DNA of 64,000 nucleotides from the NCBI RefSeq assembly GCF_004798865.1, contig NW_025335468.1, positions 3,979,125 to 4,043,124 of the forward strand. Direction: 5' to 3'. The translations under genes and the position numbers were made by a program. The DNA comes from Varanus komodoensis (taxonomy: Eukaryota; Chordata; Lepidosauria; Squamata; Varanidae). The notes beneath the pieces are model-generated. The model made no database searches. It was not told the DNA's origin and saw only the letters and a list, made by a program, of their open reading frames with translations. Positions 46,461-57,945 of this stretch are shown piece after piece (position 1 is the stretch's first letter; every line of letters begins with the position of its first letter).

Positions 46461-46699
46461 GCCTGCAAGATCTGCTGGCCACGCCCTTCTCGTGGGCGGT
46501 GCCACGAAGCCGCCCTGAGGGAGCCGCGGTGTCCCGTAGGCAAGGTGGGGCTCTCTGCGATCAGGTTTGTTCTCGCCCCAAATGGCCGCGTGGGGTTTTT
46601 CCAGAGGTGGCACCGCATGATCCATTTTGGACCTACAGTGCGTGACGCCTAAGCAAACTCCTTTCGAGGGCCGATTACTGAGAGCAGGCCCGCTTTTTA

Positions 46700-49300
46700 A
46701 GGTGCTTTGCGCGGCTTTCTTTCTCTCGCCCTAACTCCAAGTTACGGGCTTGCCACGTGCTTTAAAGCAGGGGCGTTACAGGCAGCCATTCAACGGGCGT
46801 AGCTTTCCTTGTCGCACTGGGAGTATCCGCTGCGCCTGTTCAAAGTCTGCCCAGTGGAGAGAGCTGTTAAAAGTAGAGAAATCCTTCCCAGACAAAAGGC
46901 ACGGTAGGTTGCCGAACTACGTAAGTCTGACATACAGGCTGGGCAAAAAAACTGCGAAGGGAAAAAAGTCCAGACAAAACGAAGCCTTCTTTATCTTGAG
47001 AACCTGCTGCTGAAAGTCAGGCATTCTCACATTTTCCTTCACTGCTTACTTCAAAATGGTTTTAAATGGTTTTGCATTTAACTTTGCTGACCACTCAAGA
47101 CTAGTTTTGCAGCACGATCCTATGCACGTTTAGTCAGAAGCAGGTCCCATTGAGCTCAAACGGGCATAGCACTGCCACCTGAAGAAGTGGAGCCATTTAA
47201 ACTGACAACTGAGCAGCACTATGCACATTTTGCTGGGAGAGGATGTCCCCTCAGTTTCAGGTTGCTACAAGCGAGAACTGCATTTATCAAGTATTTATCA
47301 AGAAGACTATGGGAGGGCAAAATTGACACACAAGCTGCAAAATAGTGGTACTGTTTTCCTTCTCTTTTCTTCCTTCTCTCCACCCATATGTACAATTTCA
47401 GGACCTGACTCAGCTTTTTGTATGAGGTATCTGGAGCGAATTACAAAAATTATGTCCTGCTTCTGGCATGCCTTTTAAAACAAAGATCAGAAAAAATGGA
47501 TCCTTGAGTGAATATGCTGCCACCCACAGAGCCCACATTCTGTTCTGGAGCATCTTTGTAAAGCTTTATCTCAACTGCCACCCCGAGTAGCCTGGTGACT
47601 GGGCTCTTGCCCTTGCCTGGGAGTGCTGGGCACCTGCCATGGATCATCCCTTGCCCGGGGCCCACTGCCACGGTCAAACTTCTGCTGCCTCTGCTGCTAG
47701 GCCAATTTCCCCTGATGGTCGCTACCTGTGCACCTCCCCTCTTGGAGCATGCAAGTGGTGAGGAAATGGAGCCACTTCTTTCACTTTCCTCACGGCTTCC
47801 CCTGTCTGGTTGGTATAGAAAATGGCTTCACAGGGAGAGAATCAGTGAAAGGGTAATAGGGACAGTTGAGGCAGCCCCGAACTTTCCCTGCAGAGGCCCA
47901 CTGAAGGTATCTTGCCTGAGGGCCTCCCATAAGCTGGTGACTTCTGCAACTCATCCAGAAATCTTCACCACTAGCTATGAAGGAAACCTGAGAGCTTCCT
48001 CTTCACGTAACTGCTCCTGGCAAAGATGACACTGCCTGTTATTTTCACAGTATCTAGTTCTTATCTAGTCCTGTTATAAGGAAAAGTGGCAGGCTTGTTC
48101 TTTAGTCTTGTGGAATTCAGATATTGTATAGGAAGGAGGCAGTGGAACTGATGTTAAGAAAGAAACCTTCAGTGCTCACCTCTAATCTTCTAGCTATAAT
48201 TGATTTATTAGAAGCACAGACCATTCCTCCTCTTGAAAACAGGTTCCAGAATTGCTTACAATGCAGTAAAACAGCCTCTGCCCTTGAGTTTACAGTGCAA
48301 AACACACACAGCCCAAAAGGAAAAGGCAGAGTGTGTGGGGGCGGGGGAGTAAACCCAGATGCTAGCTGAACCTATATTCACAAATAGCTTTCCACAAACC
48401 AGATGCTCCCTCCCAAGTGATGGCAGTGCAGCTGGATGTGAGCCCTCAACCCTCTCAAAGTTAGCAGAAATCTGACCATGTTTTGTCAACTCCTACATGG
48501 AAAACTGAAAAGTGAGGAGGGGTGTCCTCTACTTCCGGAGCACATCAACCTGCTGCTTTGGGCAGCTGACAGTTCAAAACAGGTCTCAGCAAGTCTCCAA
48601 GAAATTCCAAATTTCCCTGGAAGAGCCCTTGTGAGAGGGAGATTTGGCCTTCTGGAGCCTTGCTCAACTCTACTGCTACCTTGCCAAGCCTGCTACAGTA
48701 GGAGAAGTTCAGCGATTGTTCAGATAATGCCTCCACAGCAAGACCACAGGGTGGTCTTACTGTTTTTCCTCACAGAGCAGTTGGTTCTCATGGCCAAAGG
48801 GAGAAGAAGGGGATGAAGCCCCAATTCATGAAGTTCAGTTCATGAAAGCAGCAGTGAGTAGCAATGGCTAAGACGGCAGTAAGCAGTGGCGTTTTCTCTA
48901 CCTTTTGCACAGAATTAGAATGCAGGCATGCGACACAACTTGTATAGAAATTCTTTCACTTACTTAATTCCATGGGATCTACAGCTACTGAGTAAGTTTG
49001 CAGCCGATGGGGAAAAACTGCAGCAGCAAGAACCAAAGATTTTCCCTTTGACAGCTTCACTTGCTAAACATGTCTAAAGGTGATCTGGAATACACTACTG
49101 TCCCTGTTCCCTTTGTCTCGCAGTTACCAACTGATCCATGCATGAACAGGGGGTATAAGGATATTTCACCTTCCCACGAGGCCCCTAGAAGCTTTTGAAC
49201 AAAAACAAGGTACAAACTCTTTGCGGAGTTTGAAACCTGATCCTAAATCTGTGTACATTTAAAGCTCACCTATCATTTGAAGCTTGCAGTCAAAACATGG
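46700..49300. other. No gene recognised
   Basis: The stretch is mostly unique-looking sequence upstream of the proximal CpG block. At 47105-47215 a block with 'gatcctatgcacgtttagtc' and 'aagcaggtcccattgagctc' belongs to a motif recurring at 51080-51320 and 61050-61320. No exon is supported. Confidence 0.45.
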
Positions 49301-49302
49301 TG

Positions 49303-49339
<37 letters not shown>

Positions 49340-49518
49340 TATCGATTTATATCCTGCCTTTTTCCTACAAAGGGCTCAAGGCAGCTTACATCTCCTCCAT
49401 TTTAGCCCCACAACAACAACCCTGTGAGGTAGGTTGGGCTGAGAGTCTGTGACTGGCCCAGAGTCACCCAGCTGGCTCCATGGCTGAGCGGGGACTAGAA
49501 CCCAGATCACCTGAGTCG
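49301..49518 (-). mobile_element. tRNA-derived squamate SINE, minus strand, with (TTA)n tail
   Basis: The tail has become (TTA)n at about 49305-49340, followed by 'cgatttatatcctgcctttt', 'caacaacaaccctgtgaggt' and 'gagcggggactagaacccag'. The tRNA-like head is missing at about 49518. Confidence 0.82.
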
Positions 49519-49531
49519 ATTTATCTGTGTG

Positions 49532-49715
49532 CACAGAACAAACTGCTAGGGAAAGTTGAAGACAGAAGAAAAGAAAGACCAAATATGAGATGGATTGACT
49601 CCATAAAGGTAGCCATAGCTTTGAATTTAGAAGCAGGTTATTCTGCAGGGCTTTCATTCATAGGGTTGTCATAAATCCAAGATGACTTGACAGCACATAA
49701 TAACAACAGCGAACA
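49532..49715 (+). mobile_element. Bov-B LINE 3'-end fragment
   Basis: The frame reads RRKERPNMRWIDSIKVAIAL, the end of Bov-B ORF2, followed by 'catagggttgtcataaatcc', 'gatgacttgacagcac' and 'ataataacaacagc'. It matches the more decayed piece at 2062-2206. Confidence 0.7.
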
Positions 49716-51079
49716 GCACAAGTATATCAGGTTACTTTTTGACATCTCAGCCATGCATAAACCACTTCACACATTATAGGAGCCTAAATTAATCCTGGCA
49801 GAGTAGTCCCACTGAAGTAAAATGGGCTACATTAGACAAAATGGGATAGAACCCAAACACTTCTCTCAAAGTAAGAGAAATCAAGCAATTCCTGCTCCTC
49901 ACTTGACCATCAGTTCTTCTCATTTAACGCTGAATCTATTTCTAAATAAATGAGCTCTAGAAGCAGTGTGTGCAGCTGTGAGCAGAAAGCTATAAGTGGC
50001 TTCTCTTGACTTAGTGCAGTTCAGGCAGTATGGAGAAAGTGCAAGAAAGACAGTAGTTCTGACTGATGTGTTGCCTCTTCCCCCTTTCAGACTCAAGGTT
50101 TGGGCCAGAGGAGCTTGAGGAAAGAACGGGGGAATGATGTTCCTAGACTCGGAATGAGCACATCTCTGATATTCCTGAGCTTTGCTAGGGAGTGGGGAAA
50201 CAGTATTTTCCTCAAAAACGTGTGTGGAGACTGTAAAATGGCATGTAGTAACAGAGAAAGGAAGGAGCTGGGCATTGCTAGCTCTGTACTCTGGGCTCAA
50301 ATCTTTTCCTCAGGGCCCTGAGTCTCTTCCACAGATCCCTGAGAGTTCATTGGTCCAAACTGAAGGGTTTTTTTCTCAGATTAATCCCCAAGCAGGGGAC
50401 AAGTTTCAAGGGCCAGAGAAATTGGGTAAGGAAGTTGCATGGTGCAACAGAACCCACTCCCAAATTTTCTTCTACATGACAATTCAACTTAGGCAATAAA
50501 ATATTTCCATTACTTTGCGATGATCTAGGTTAGAGTACAAGTTAACTGAAGAATTTGTTTTGCTTGAGATAATTTGTTTGCTTTGAAATTTTAAATAAAT
50601 CCTAGATACTGTTTCTATATTTACTTGCAGATGGAATGCAGATTTGTGTCCTATGTGCCTCAACCTCTAATCTTTGAAGTGCCTGGCAAACATACCTCGG
50701 AGTCTTGATCCTTATTCTGAAAAAGTGAAGCGGCAGGAACTACAAAGAGTCTGTGAGGGAGGCAAATGCAAAAGAAAAATGACCCTTCAATAGGGCAGCA
50801 AGTTGCCTATACAGGCTGTTTATCTCAGTCCTAAACCTGTTTACGTATCTATGCCACACTTGGACCTATAAACTTTGGCTAGATCTTTTTCCTAAGAGAC
50901 ACTGCCTCACAGCCACATATCATATAACTAGACTATGACAATTTTCAAGCTATCACAGTCCTGTCTTAACATTTTGTCTTATTCAGACCATCTAAGCTGG
51001 AGGACTCAAGACTTGCTCACGTAGAAGCAAGATGTGCAGCATCAACTATTACATTTTAGCTAAGTGGTACATAAGGCTG

Positions 51080-51420
51080 CTATGGGATGCTGCAGGGTTT
51101 ACTGTAGAGTAAGCATTCATGGGATAGGACTGTGATTAGAATCCTAAACTCTTCACCTTAGAATGCACACCAATAAAATCAAGAAGACGTATCCCCAAAT
51201 AAATGTATTTAGGAACGGGTAGAACCCGCACGATCTTATACATATCTACTCAGAAAGGAATTCCAATAAGTTCTGCAAGGCTTACTCCTAAATAAGTATA
51301 AGATTGCAGTATAAGTGTGTAAATCTTAAATTCTTTCATTGTGAAATGAACAGTGCAATTCTAAATGCATGTTTGCTCAGGGGTAAGTCTGAGTTCAGTG
51401 TGGCCTACATTTAAGCAAAC
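51080..51420. repeat. Cluster of a recurrent squamate intergenic motif
   Basis: Several degraded units resembling 'atgcatgtttactcagaagt' then 'aagtcccattgagttcaatg' lie in tandem or near-tandem order. Similar units are at 47105-47215 and 61050-61320. I know this motif from lizard and snake sequence but cannot name the family. Confidence 0.4.
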
Positions 51421-51744
51421 AGGCACAGGATTTGCAGCATATCTTTTTTCTTTTGTTCATCTGATATCCAAAGGTCAGGGATTGCTTAAAGATGTAGAAA
51501 AACATGTCTATCCTGGTTAGTAGAAAGAACAACAACAACAACAAAAACCTGTGACCCTACAATTTAAGCCTCAATCTTGCAAGGGATGTAGGATGCACTT
51601 GAATGTATTCCTACTGCAGTCACATGTTTCCGTTTGCATTACCAGAATTTTAAACCAGATTAAAATGATGTGAATTCTATTATACATGTATGGGAAAAGT
51701 GAAGAGAGACTTCCTTTTCTTGTAATAGTAAAACAAGGGGTCAT

Positions 51745-52065
51745 CTATCAAAAATTATTGACAGACAAAAAGAAGCACATGGGTAAACTTTGGAATTTGC
51801 TTCCTCGGAATGCCAACTTATGATGGCTTAAAAGGCCAATAATTTAGATATCTTTAAAAGGGGATTAGATACATTCATGAAGGGTAAAGCTGCCAAAGGC
51901 TGCTAGTACTTATGTATCTACCCCCCAGGATTGGAGGCACAGCTTCTGAATACCAGTTACTGGAAACACCAACCCGAGGGCGCTGTTGCACGAACGTCCC
52001 GCTTGCAGGCTTTTCTCAGGTATCTGGTTGGCTATAGTAGGGAAAAGGATGCCAAACTACACTCG
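51745..52065 (+). mobile_element. CR1-type LINE 3' end, plus strand
   Basis: The degraded C-terminus 'gtaaactttggaatttgctt...tttaaaaggggattagatac' is followed by the typical 'gcttctgaataccagttact', 'gcacgaacgtcccgcttgca' and 'ggtatctggttggctatagt'. Confidence 0.75.
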
Positions 52066-52499
52066 CTTTTGGTCTGATACCCGGGGTATTTTTATGTTTA
52101 AAGAAAGCTACAGTCAATGAAATAAATAGGATGCGTTTTGTTTGTGCCTGGACTGGGATTATAAACTGACCCGGAAACCTCGCTGAAGAACGGTATGCAA
52201 ATAGTTCCTTAACAAGACCATACAAAACAAAACAAAAACCGAGCTTTTGCGCCCTTTGTGTCATTACGGACATTATGCAGGGGCGGGGGCGGGAAGAGAA
52301 GAGAAGCTCGGAGGATTGTATCCCAAAGCGCCGAAACTCGAGTAGGAGCACACGGGCTGATTTGTAATGCTAGCCCAAGCGGGCTTCAGGAGTCCCATGA
52401 GCTGGCACTGGAATGAGTGTGTCATCGCCTCCTGTTGCTAGCCGCGCCCTTTTCCGTTTACTGTGAGAGATCAGGAGAAAGCCCCCCTGCAGCACTTAC

Positions 52500-52700
52500 A
52501 CCTCTTGGAAAAGGCCCAAGAATGACAGCACAGCGGAAAACGCCGAGGGGGCGCCGCGGCTTTGAAACGCAGAGAGAATAAGGTCGCAATCCTTTGCATG
52601 GTCAGACAGCGTTGTAGGACTAGATCCTGTCTTAACACAAGTTGGCTTGCTTGCTAGGCTGCGGCGCGTCAGCTTCCAGGAAAGAGGCATAACTTTCCCT
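52500..52700 (-). promoter_or_regulatory. RNH1: Candidate distal RNH1 untranslated exon
   Basis: A CpG-containing block ends at a consensus donor GAGGT|GTAAGT (exon edge 52500) on the minus strand, facing RNH1. No protein family is recognisable in its frames, so if used it would be non-coding. Its upstream edge is not defined. Confidence 0.4.
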
Positions 52701-52870
52701 CCAAGCAATCTTTTTTTGCTGCTGTTAGATCAAACAATGAGATGGTCCAGGTACTGATGGCCGCGGGCTATTAGTTCCGCAATCGGTTAGGCTCAGCCCA
52801 GCACGAACCCCCTCCCTCCTTTCTTCCTAGGTTTCAGGTTAACAAGCCATAATCGCCAGGCCATACTTAC

Positions 52871-53013
52871 TGCGCAGGGATTTCTTGAAAAGGAAGCTGC
52901 TGGGAAGCGCCAGCGAATTACTTCCTACGGTCCGGTTGCTGTGCAACCGCCAATGTTTGGGCTTCCAGCTTATTCCTCAGCGGTGATGCCAAACCCGAGG
53001 AAAATGCCAATCC
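52871..53013 (-). promoter_or_regulatory. RNH1: Candidate distal RNH1 promoter and first exon
   Basis: Minus-strand donor GCGCA|GTAAGT lies at 52871/52870. Within about 140 bases upstream are an inverted CCAAT (GGATTGGCA, about 53012-53004), GCATTGGCGG-like words, and an ETS-like AGGAAGT in a CpG-rich setting. This suggests a TATA-less promoter firing toward RNH1. Confidence 0.45.
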
Positions 53014-53214
53014 GCTGACGGAGAGAGCGTGAGGTCGGATCCAGGCGTATTCATTATAAGATTAGGGCCAACTGAAGACCGGGAGTAGGGTTACTCTCCA
53101 AGAGTTCAATCCAGTGCATGTTTAGAAGAAGAAATACAACTCCCAGCACTCCTTAAACCATTTCCTCCTCTCCCCCACCCCGCAGAGTGTGTGACTAAAG
53201 GCGCAATTTAGTCT

Positions 53215-53275
53215 GGAAGCCTACAACTCCCAGCATGCATTGTGGCCTGAGGCATTCTAGGTGTTGTAGGCTTCC
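53215..53275. repeat. Palindromic element with long arms
   Basis: GGAAGCCTACAACTCCCAGC on the left and GGTGTTGTAGGCTTCC on the right pair over about 25 bases with a few mismatches around a 12-base centre. The arm wording links it to the palindrome at 44936-44990. Confidence 0.75.
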
Positions 53276-53788
53276 CCTCCCGTCTACTATGTTGAATTAC
53301 GCCGTAGGTCTGGTCTGCATTAATTTTTAGAGAGACACGCCCTGATTCTAAGCTTAAGTACTCTGAAGTAAGATGAAATCGACAGGACTTAGGTGGGGGA
53401 AAGAAGTGGGTGCTGGTTAATAATTTTAACCAAAAAAACCAACGGAAGAATAAGTTTTGATTCCTGGAAGACAAGAGACGAAAGAACCGTCTGCAGAGAC
53501 AGAAATAACAAATTGTGCAGAGTGTTGGGAAAATTTGGCTAAATCCTGCCTGAAAAGCATTACTTCTGTGTGCTTTTTTGTACTGTGGGATCAAATCCTG
53601 TACTTCTCAATCCAAGCAAAGTCACTGTTTCAAATGGCATCCCTCTCCCGCTCCTTTCTCTCACCTTTAGCTGTAAGCTACAGTGGACAGGCCATTCAGT
53701 CCAAATATACATTGTAAATAATCATTGTTGGAAGTATCTTCCTAGCCCAGAGGGCTCCATGTGCCCTGGTCACTCAGAATGTTTAGAG

Positions 53789-56036
53789 CAGGCATGTCCA
53801 AAGTCCGGCCCGGGGGCCAATCGCGGCCCGTGTTCGAATTTCAAGCGGCCAGCAGCTTCTTCTCCCCACCAGCTCAGCCTGTCACTCATCCCCACCGGCC
53901 AGCGTTTTTCCCTTCACCGCACAGCGGTTCCCGCAGCTGTCCCCTGCTACCTCCTGCTCCTTCAAGGCTGGTGGTCATATTTCACCAGAAGATGGCAGTT
54001 GACCTGAGTCAGCACTCTCGCCGCGTGACCCTTGTGACACAAGGCTTGTGTGCCCATTTCTAAAATGGCAACTGTAACTAAAAAAAAGGAAAGTTGACAG
54101 CGAGGGCCGCCGCTTCCAGGACAAGTGGAAATTGGAGTATTTTTTCATTGAAATACGAAACAACTGTGTCTGCCTAATTTGCCAAGAGACTGTGGCTGTT
54201 TTCAAGGAATTCAATATCAAGAGGCACTACCAGACGAAACATGCTAACTACAACAAGCTAACTGGGAATGAACGCGGCAAAAAATTGAAGGAACTGGAAG
54301 CTGCTTTAACGGCACAGCAGCGCTTTTTCACAAGAGCCTGTGAGTCAAATGAAAATGCCACAAAGGCGAGCTACGAGGTGGCAATGCTGATTGCCAAGCA
54401 CTGCAAACCTTTAACTGAGGGTGAATTTATTAAAGACTGCGTGATGAACATGGTGGAGAAAATGTGTCCTGAGAAGAAGCAAGAGTTTGCCAATGTTTGC
54501 CTGGCTCGTAACACTGTGGTATGGAGAATTGAAGACGTTTCATCTGATATTAAGAGACAGAGGCAAAAGGAGTGGAGTTTGACTTTTCTTCGTTAGCCTG
54601 CGACGAAAGCACGGACGCATCTGACACTGCTCAGTTATTGATTTTTTTTGAGCGGAGTGGACAATGACATGAACGTGAGTGAAGAGCTACTTGACCTCCA
54701 GAGCCTTAAGGACCAAACAAGAGGAACAGATTTATTTGTTTCTGTTTGTTCCGCCGTAGATGACATGAAACTACCGTGGAATAAAGTCACTGGGATTATT
54801 ACTGATGGTGCACCTGCCATGGCTGGCGAGCAAAGTGGATTATCAACCCTAGTCTGTAACAAAGGAGGCAGGAGAAGAAGGAGGCAAAGCTATAAAACTC
54901 CACTGTATTACTCACCAACAAGTTCTCTGTGCCAACATCTGAACTATGATCATGTTATGAAACCGGTGATGAAGGCTTTTAATTATATTCGCTCCAAAGC
55001 CCTGTGCCACTGCCAGTTTCAACAGTTTCTACTCGACATCCAGGCTGAATACGGAGATGTTGTGTATCACAATGAGGTAAGATGGCTCAGTCGGGGGTCT
55101 GCACTGCAGCGCTTCTACTCTCTTAGGGAGGAAATCGGACAATTCTTGGCAAAAAAGGGACAACCGATGCCAGAGCTATCTGATCCTGTTTGGCTGGCTG
55201 ATTTTGGATTTTTAGTTGATATAACATAACATCTGAACATGCTGAACACGAGCCTTCAGGGGCAAAATGCAGTGGTAAGCCAACTGTATTCACATATCAA
55301 AGCCTTTGGGACCAAGCTGCTACTTTTCCAAAGGCACCTGTCACAAACACAGCCCAATACCACACATTTCCCATCGCTGCAGGAAATAATGACCAGTTTT
55401 CCACAGAACAATATGAGTGCACAAATAAGGAGGTATGAAACAGACATCTCATCTCTGGCTGAGGAGTTTCAACAGCACTTTCAGGATTTTGCAGCTATTG
55501 AAAAGGAGATCATGCTTTTTTCATCTCCTTTCTCTGTGGACCCTGATGACGCTCCAGACCACCAGCAGCTGGAGCTCATTGAGCTGCAGTGTGATGCCGA
55601 GTGTCGCAGTCAGCAGCAACAACTCTCTCTTGTCAACTTTTACCACCAGCTGGATAAAGACAGGTTTCAAGAGATTCGGACATTTGCTAAGAAAATGCTG
55701 AGCTTGTTTGGTTCAACATACTTGTGCGAGAAGACATTCTTGGTTATGAACATTAACAAGAACCGCGTGAGGACGAGACTAAGTGACTTTCACCTGCGTG
55801 ACATCTTGCGCATCAAAACCACTGTTTTTGAGCCAGACCTGGCCTATATAATGCAGTCGAGATCTCAGTATCACCCTTCACATTAGTGCAGTTAAGTTAT
55901 TTGTTTAGTCTTTCATAAAATAGTTCATTTGCATTTAATGGTAATGGTTCAAAGAATGTCAGGCGGAATGGTTGGCCCCCACACATTTTCACCTCACCAA
56001 ATCTGGCCCTCCTTGCAAAAAGTTTGGACACCCGTG
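53789..56036 (+). mobile_element. Near-complete hAT (Charlie-like) DNA transposon
   Basis: It is 2248 bases long and flanked by a perfect 8-base duplication GTTTAGAG (53781-53788 and 56037-56044). Its terminal inverted repeats start CAGGCATGTCCAAAGT and, from the other end, CACGGGTGTCCAAACT. It contains an almost full-length transposase gene. The related LTR at 1-692 carries the same site unoccupied at 241-248. Confidence 0.93.
54090..55886 (+). pseudogene. hAT transposase, slightly decayed
   Basis: The order of parts is that of Charlie-type hAT transposases, also seen in domesticated relatives such as GTF2IRD2 and ZBED-like genes. First comes a BED zinc finger (CLICQETVAVFKEFNIKRHY, QTKH) near 54160-54240. 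The catalytic region follows, with a CDESTD motif near 54605 and ITDGAPAMAG near 54800-54830, then YHNEVRWLSRGSALQRFYSL near 55070. A C-terminal dimerisation region follows (STYLCEKTFLVMNINKNRVR). The frame shifts about 54594 and again near 54645 and 54890, and one stop follows FLVDIT near 55228. It is therefore inactive, but recent enough to read almost throughout. Confidence 0.88.
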
Positions 56037-56805
56037 GTTTAGAGTCTAGATAAGAGTCTTAAGTTCACGCATAGTTTCTCAGTAGCTTGAATTTACATGT
56101 CTAAGCAGACCTGGAGATGGGTTCAAGTTACTCAACTAAAATGTCAATACACTGCAATTAGAAATATTGTAATCTCATTGTTATAGTGTGATTGACTGAC
56201 ATTCCTTTATCTGTTCTATATGTGATGACCTCAGAATCTTATTGTAATCTCTGCATTCTGTCATCGATTGCCCTGTACCTGGGAGGGTATAAAAACCCTG
56301 TAGTTCTGTTGAAGCTTTGCAGCAGAGTTTACCTCTGCCTGCCTGGTAATGCATTATCGTGAGTTGGACCTGCAGGGAACCTTGGTTAATACAATAAAGC
56401 CTAGGTGGTCTGGACGCTTGATCTTTCCCATGAACCCGAGTTTTATTTCCTCTTCTCAAATTGAGATTTTGGGATTCTGACAAGAGACAGAAATAGGGTA
56501 ATCTGTAAATAGGAGTTAGGGGTGTGTAGAGTAGAGCAGTGGGAGAGGTAAACAGGGGCAGAGTCTCACGTGTCCATCTTAGGCGTATCGGATAGGCTGT
56601 AAACCCAGCCAATGGGGAAAAAGAGGAGGCTTTTGCAGACGGGGTCCGGGAATTAAAAAAAGATGGCCAAGTATGCTTGGTGTGCCTACTTGCTTGGGAC
56701 ACCCATTGTGCAAAATGTATGAAATAAACTAGAGCTGCTTGTATTCGTGTTGTCTGGTGTGGATTTTTCAACTCTGGCTAAATAATATTTTTGTCGCACA
56801 CAACT

Positions 56806-56823
56806 TGGGGGCTCGTCCAAGAT
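56806..56823 (+). other. Retroviral primer-binding site, tRNA-Pro type
   Basis: TGGGGGCTCGTCCAAGAT differs at two of 18 positions from the classic gammaretroviral proline-tRNA site TGGGGGCTCGTCCGGGAT. It lies a few bases after an LTR end ...CGCACACA, the canonical position. Confidence 0.88.
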
Positions 56824-57827
56824 TTTCCACTCGTCGTCGAAGGGCGCAGCCGAATCCAGGAGACGGAAAGACGCGTCCCATTGATTTCAGTGGTTCTGCT
56901 CAGGAAACGGCGGCCCTCGGCACGCAGCAGAGATCCTGGAGGGAGGCAACACAGAGAAGCAGATGGGTAAAAAGGTGGGCACCTAAGGAAAACTGCGCAG
57001 CAACCCGGCAACTCTGTGCAGAGACCAAGGTAGGAAACCAGGACTGAAAGTACTGCCTTGGAACTGAGTGGTGTGTGTATGTGTGAGATGTGTCCAAGGC
57101 ATGAAGCAAGTGAGGAGATCCAATACGCGGTTCCGTACTTGGGCAACCGGGACAGCCAGAAAGGGACGAAGCGAAAGAATTAGAACAAGTGTGTTCCGAT
57201 GGGTAAGAAAAATATTAAGGGAAGGTCAGAAAAGGGAGAAAAAAGTTCTAAAAATTAACATTCGGCCAAACAGTCCGCTAGGCCTGATGTTAAAGTATTG
57301 GGATGATTGGCCCAATAAGGGAGGAAAAGATAAGAAAAAGATGATAAATTATTGTTTTGAATGGACCAAGGAGAATATATCACTAGTATATGGTCAAGGG
57401 AATTAAAGAAGCAGTACCTCAGTCTCTTAATGTACATAAGACTTTGTCTTTGGAACAAAAGAAAGACAAAATTCCATCTGAGTGGCTGGAGAGACTGAAG
57501 GAACAGATGCAGAAAAACGGGCAACTGGATCTAGGAAATCAGCCCATCAAAACTGTATGCGAAGATTGAGGATGAGAAGGATAAAAGGAAAGTTTAAATG
57601 ATGGCACAAGTCGTCATGATGACCAAGGGACCTGTGGGTCCCCAAAGGTTCTGCAAAGGTGATAAGCTTGTTTCAAAGCACTAATTGGGCTTATGCCAGG
57701 AGGGCAGGATGCATTCCAATAAAAGAAAACTCTGAAAACTAGGTTTCAGGTTGGTTGTCAGAAGATATGCTTAGAGGTTCAGCAATCCCTAGAAAATAGG
57801 ATGCATTTCATAGGAGGCCCATCAGTA

Positions 57828-57945
57828 AAGGAGTTCGGACAACCACATGTTGGGGATTATAGGAGCAGAGTTGGCTGAAGCCAGGGGACAGACTAGATGA
57901 CCAGGGGAGGACCGTTTCTGACTCACTTTGTATGTTTTATTACTC
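57828..57945 (+). mobile_element. CR1 3'-terminal fragment inside the ERV
   Basis: 'gcagagttggctgaagccag', 'acagactagatgaccagggg' and 'tttctgactcactttgtatg' match the 3' end of the CR1 at 37741-38455, with which it shares the 'ggctgga/gaagcc...cagactagatgacc' wording. Confidence 0.65.

Larger units (their letters stand above)
53523..56482 (+). mobile_element. Solo ERV1-type LTR (family 'A') split by a hAT insertion
   Basis: The LTR starts TGTTGGGA at 53523 and ends TTCTGACA at 56482, flanked by a 4-base duplication AGAG (53519-53522 and 56483-56486), as expected for ERV1-type integration. It has a TATA box TATAAAAA (56288-56295) and AATAAA (56393-56398). Without the 2248-base hAT it is about 710 bases long and matches 1-692. 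No internal retroviral sequence separates two LTRs, so it is a solo LTR fossil, older than the hAT that entered it. Confidence 0.85.

Noticed and set aside
46065-46625. A 186-codon minus-strand frame over the CpG-rich block
   Set aside because: It crosses the putative first-exon donor and promoter boxes, has no family resemblance, and open frames are common in CpG-rich sequence.
49305-49340. (TTA)n as an independent microsatellite
   Set aside because: It continues directly into a minus-strand SINE and is that element's tail.
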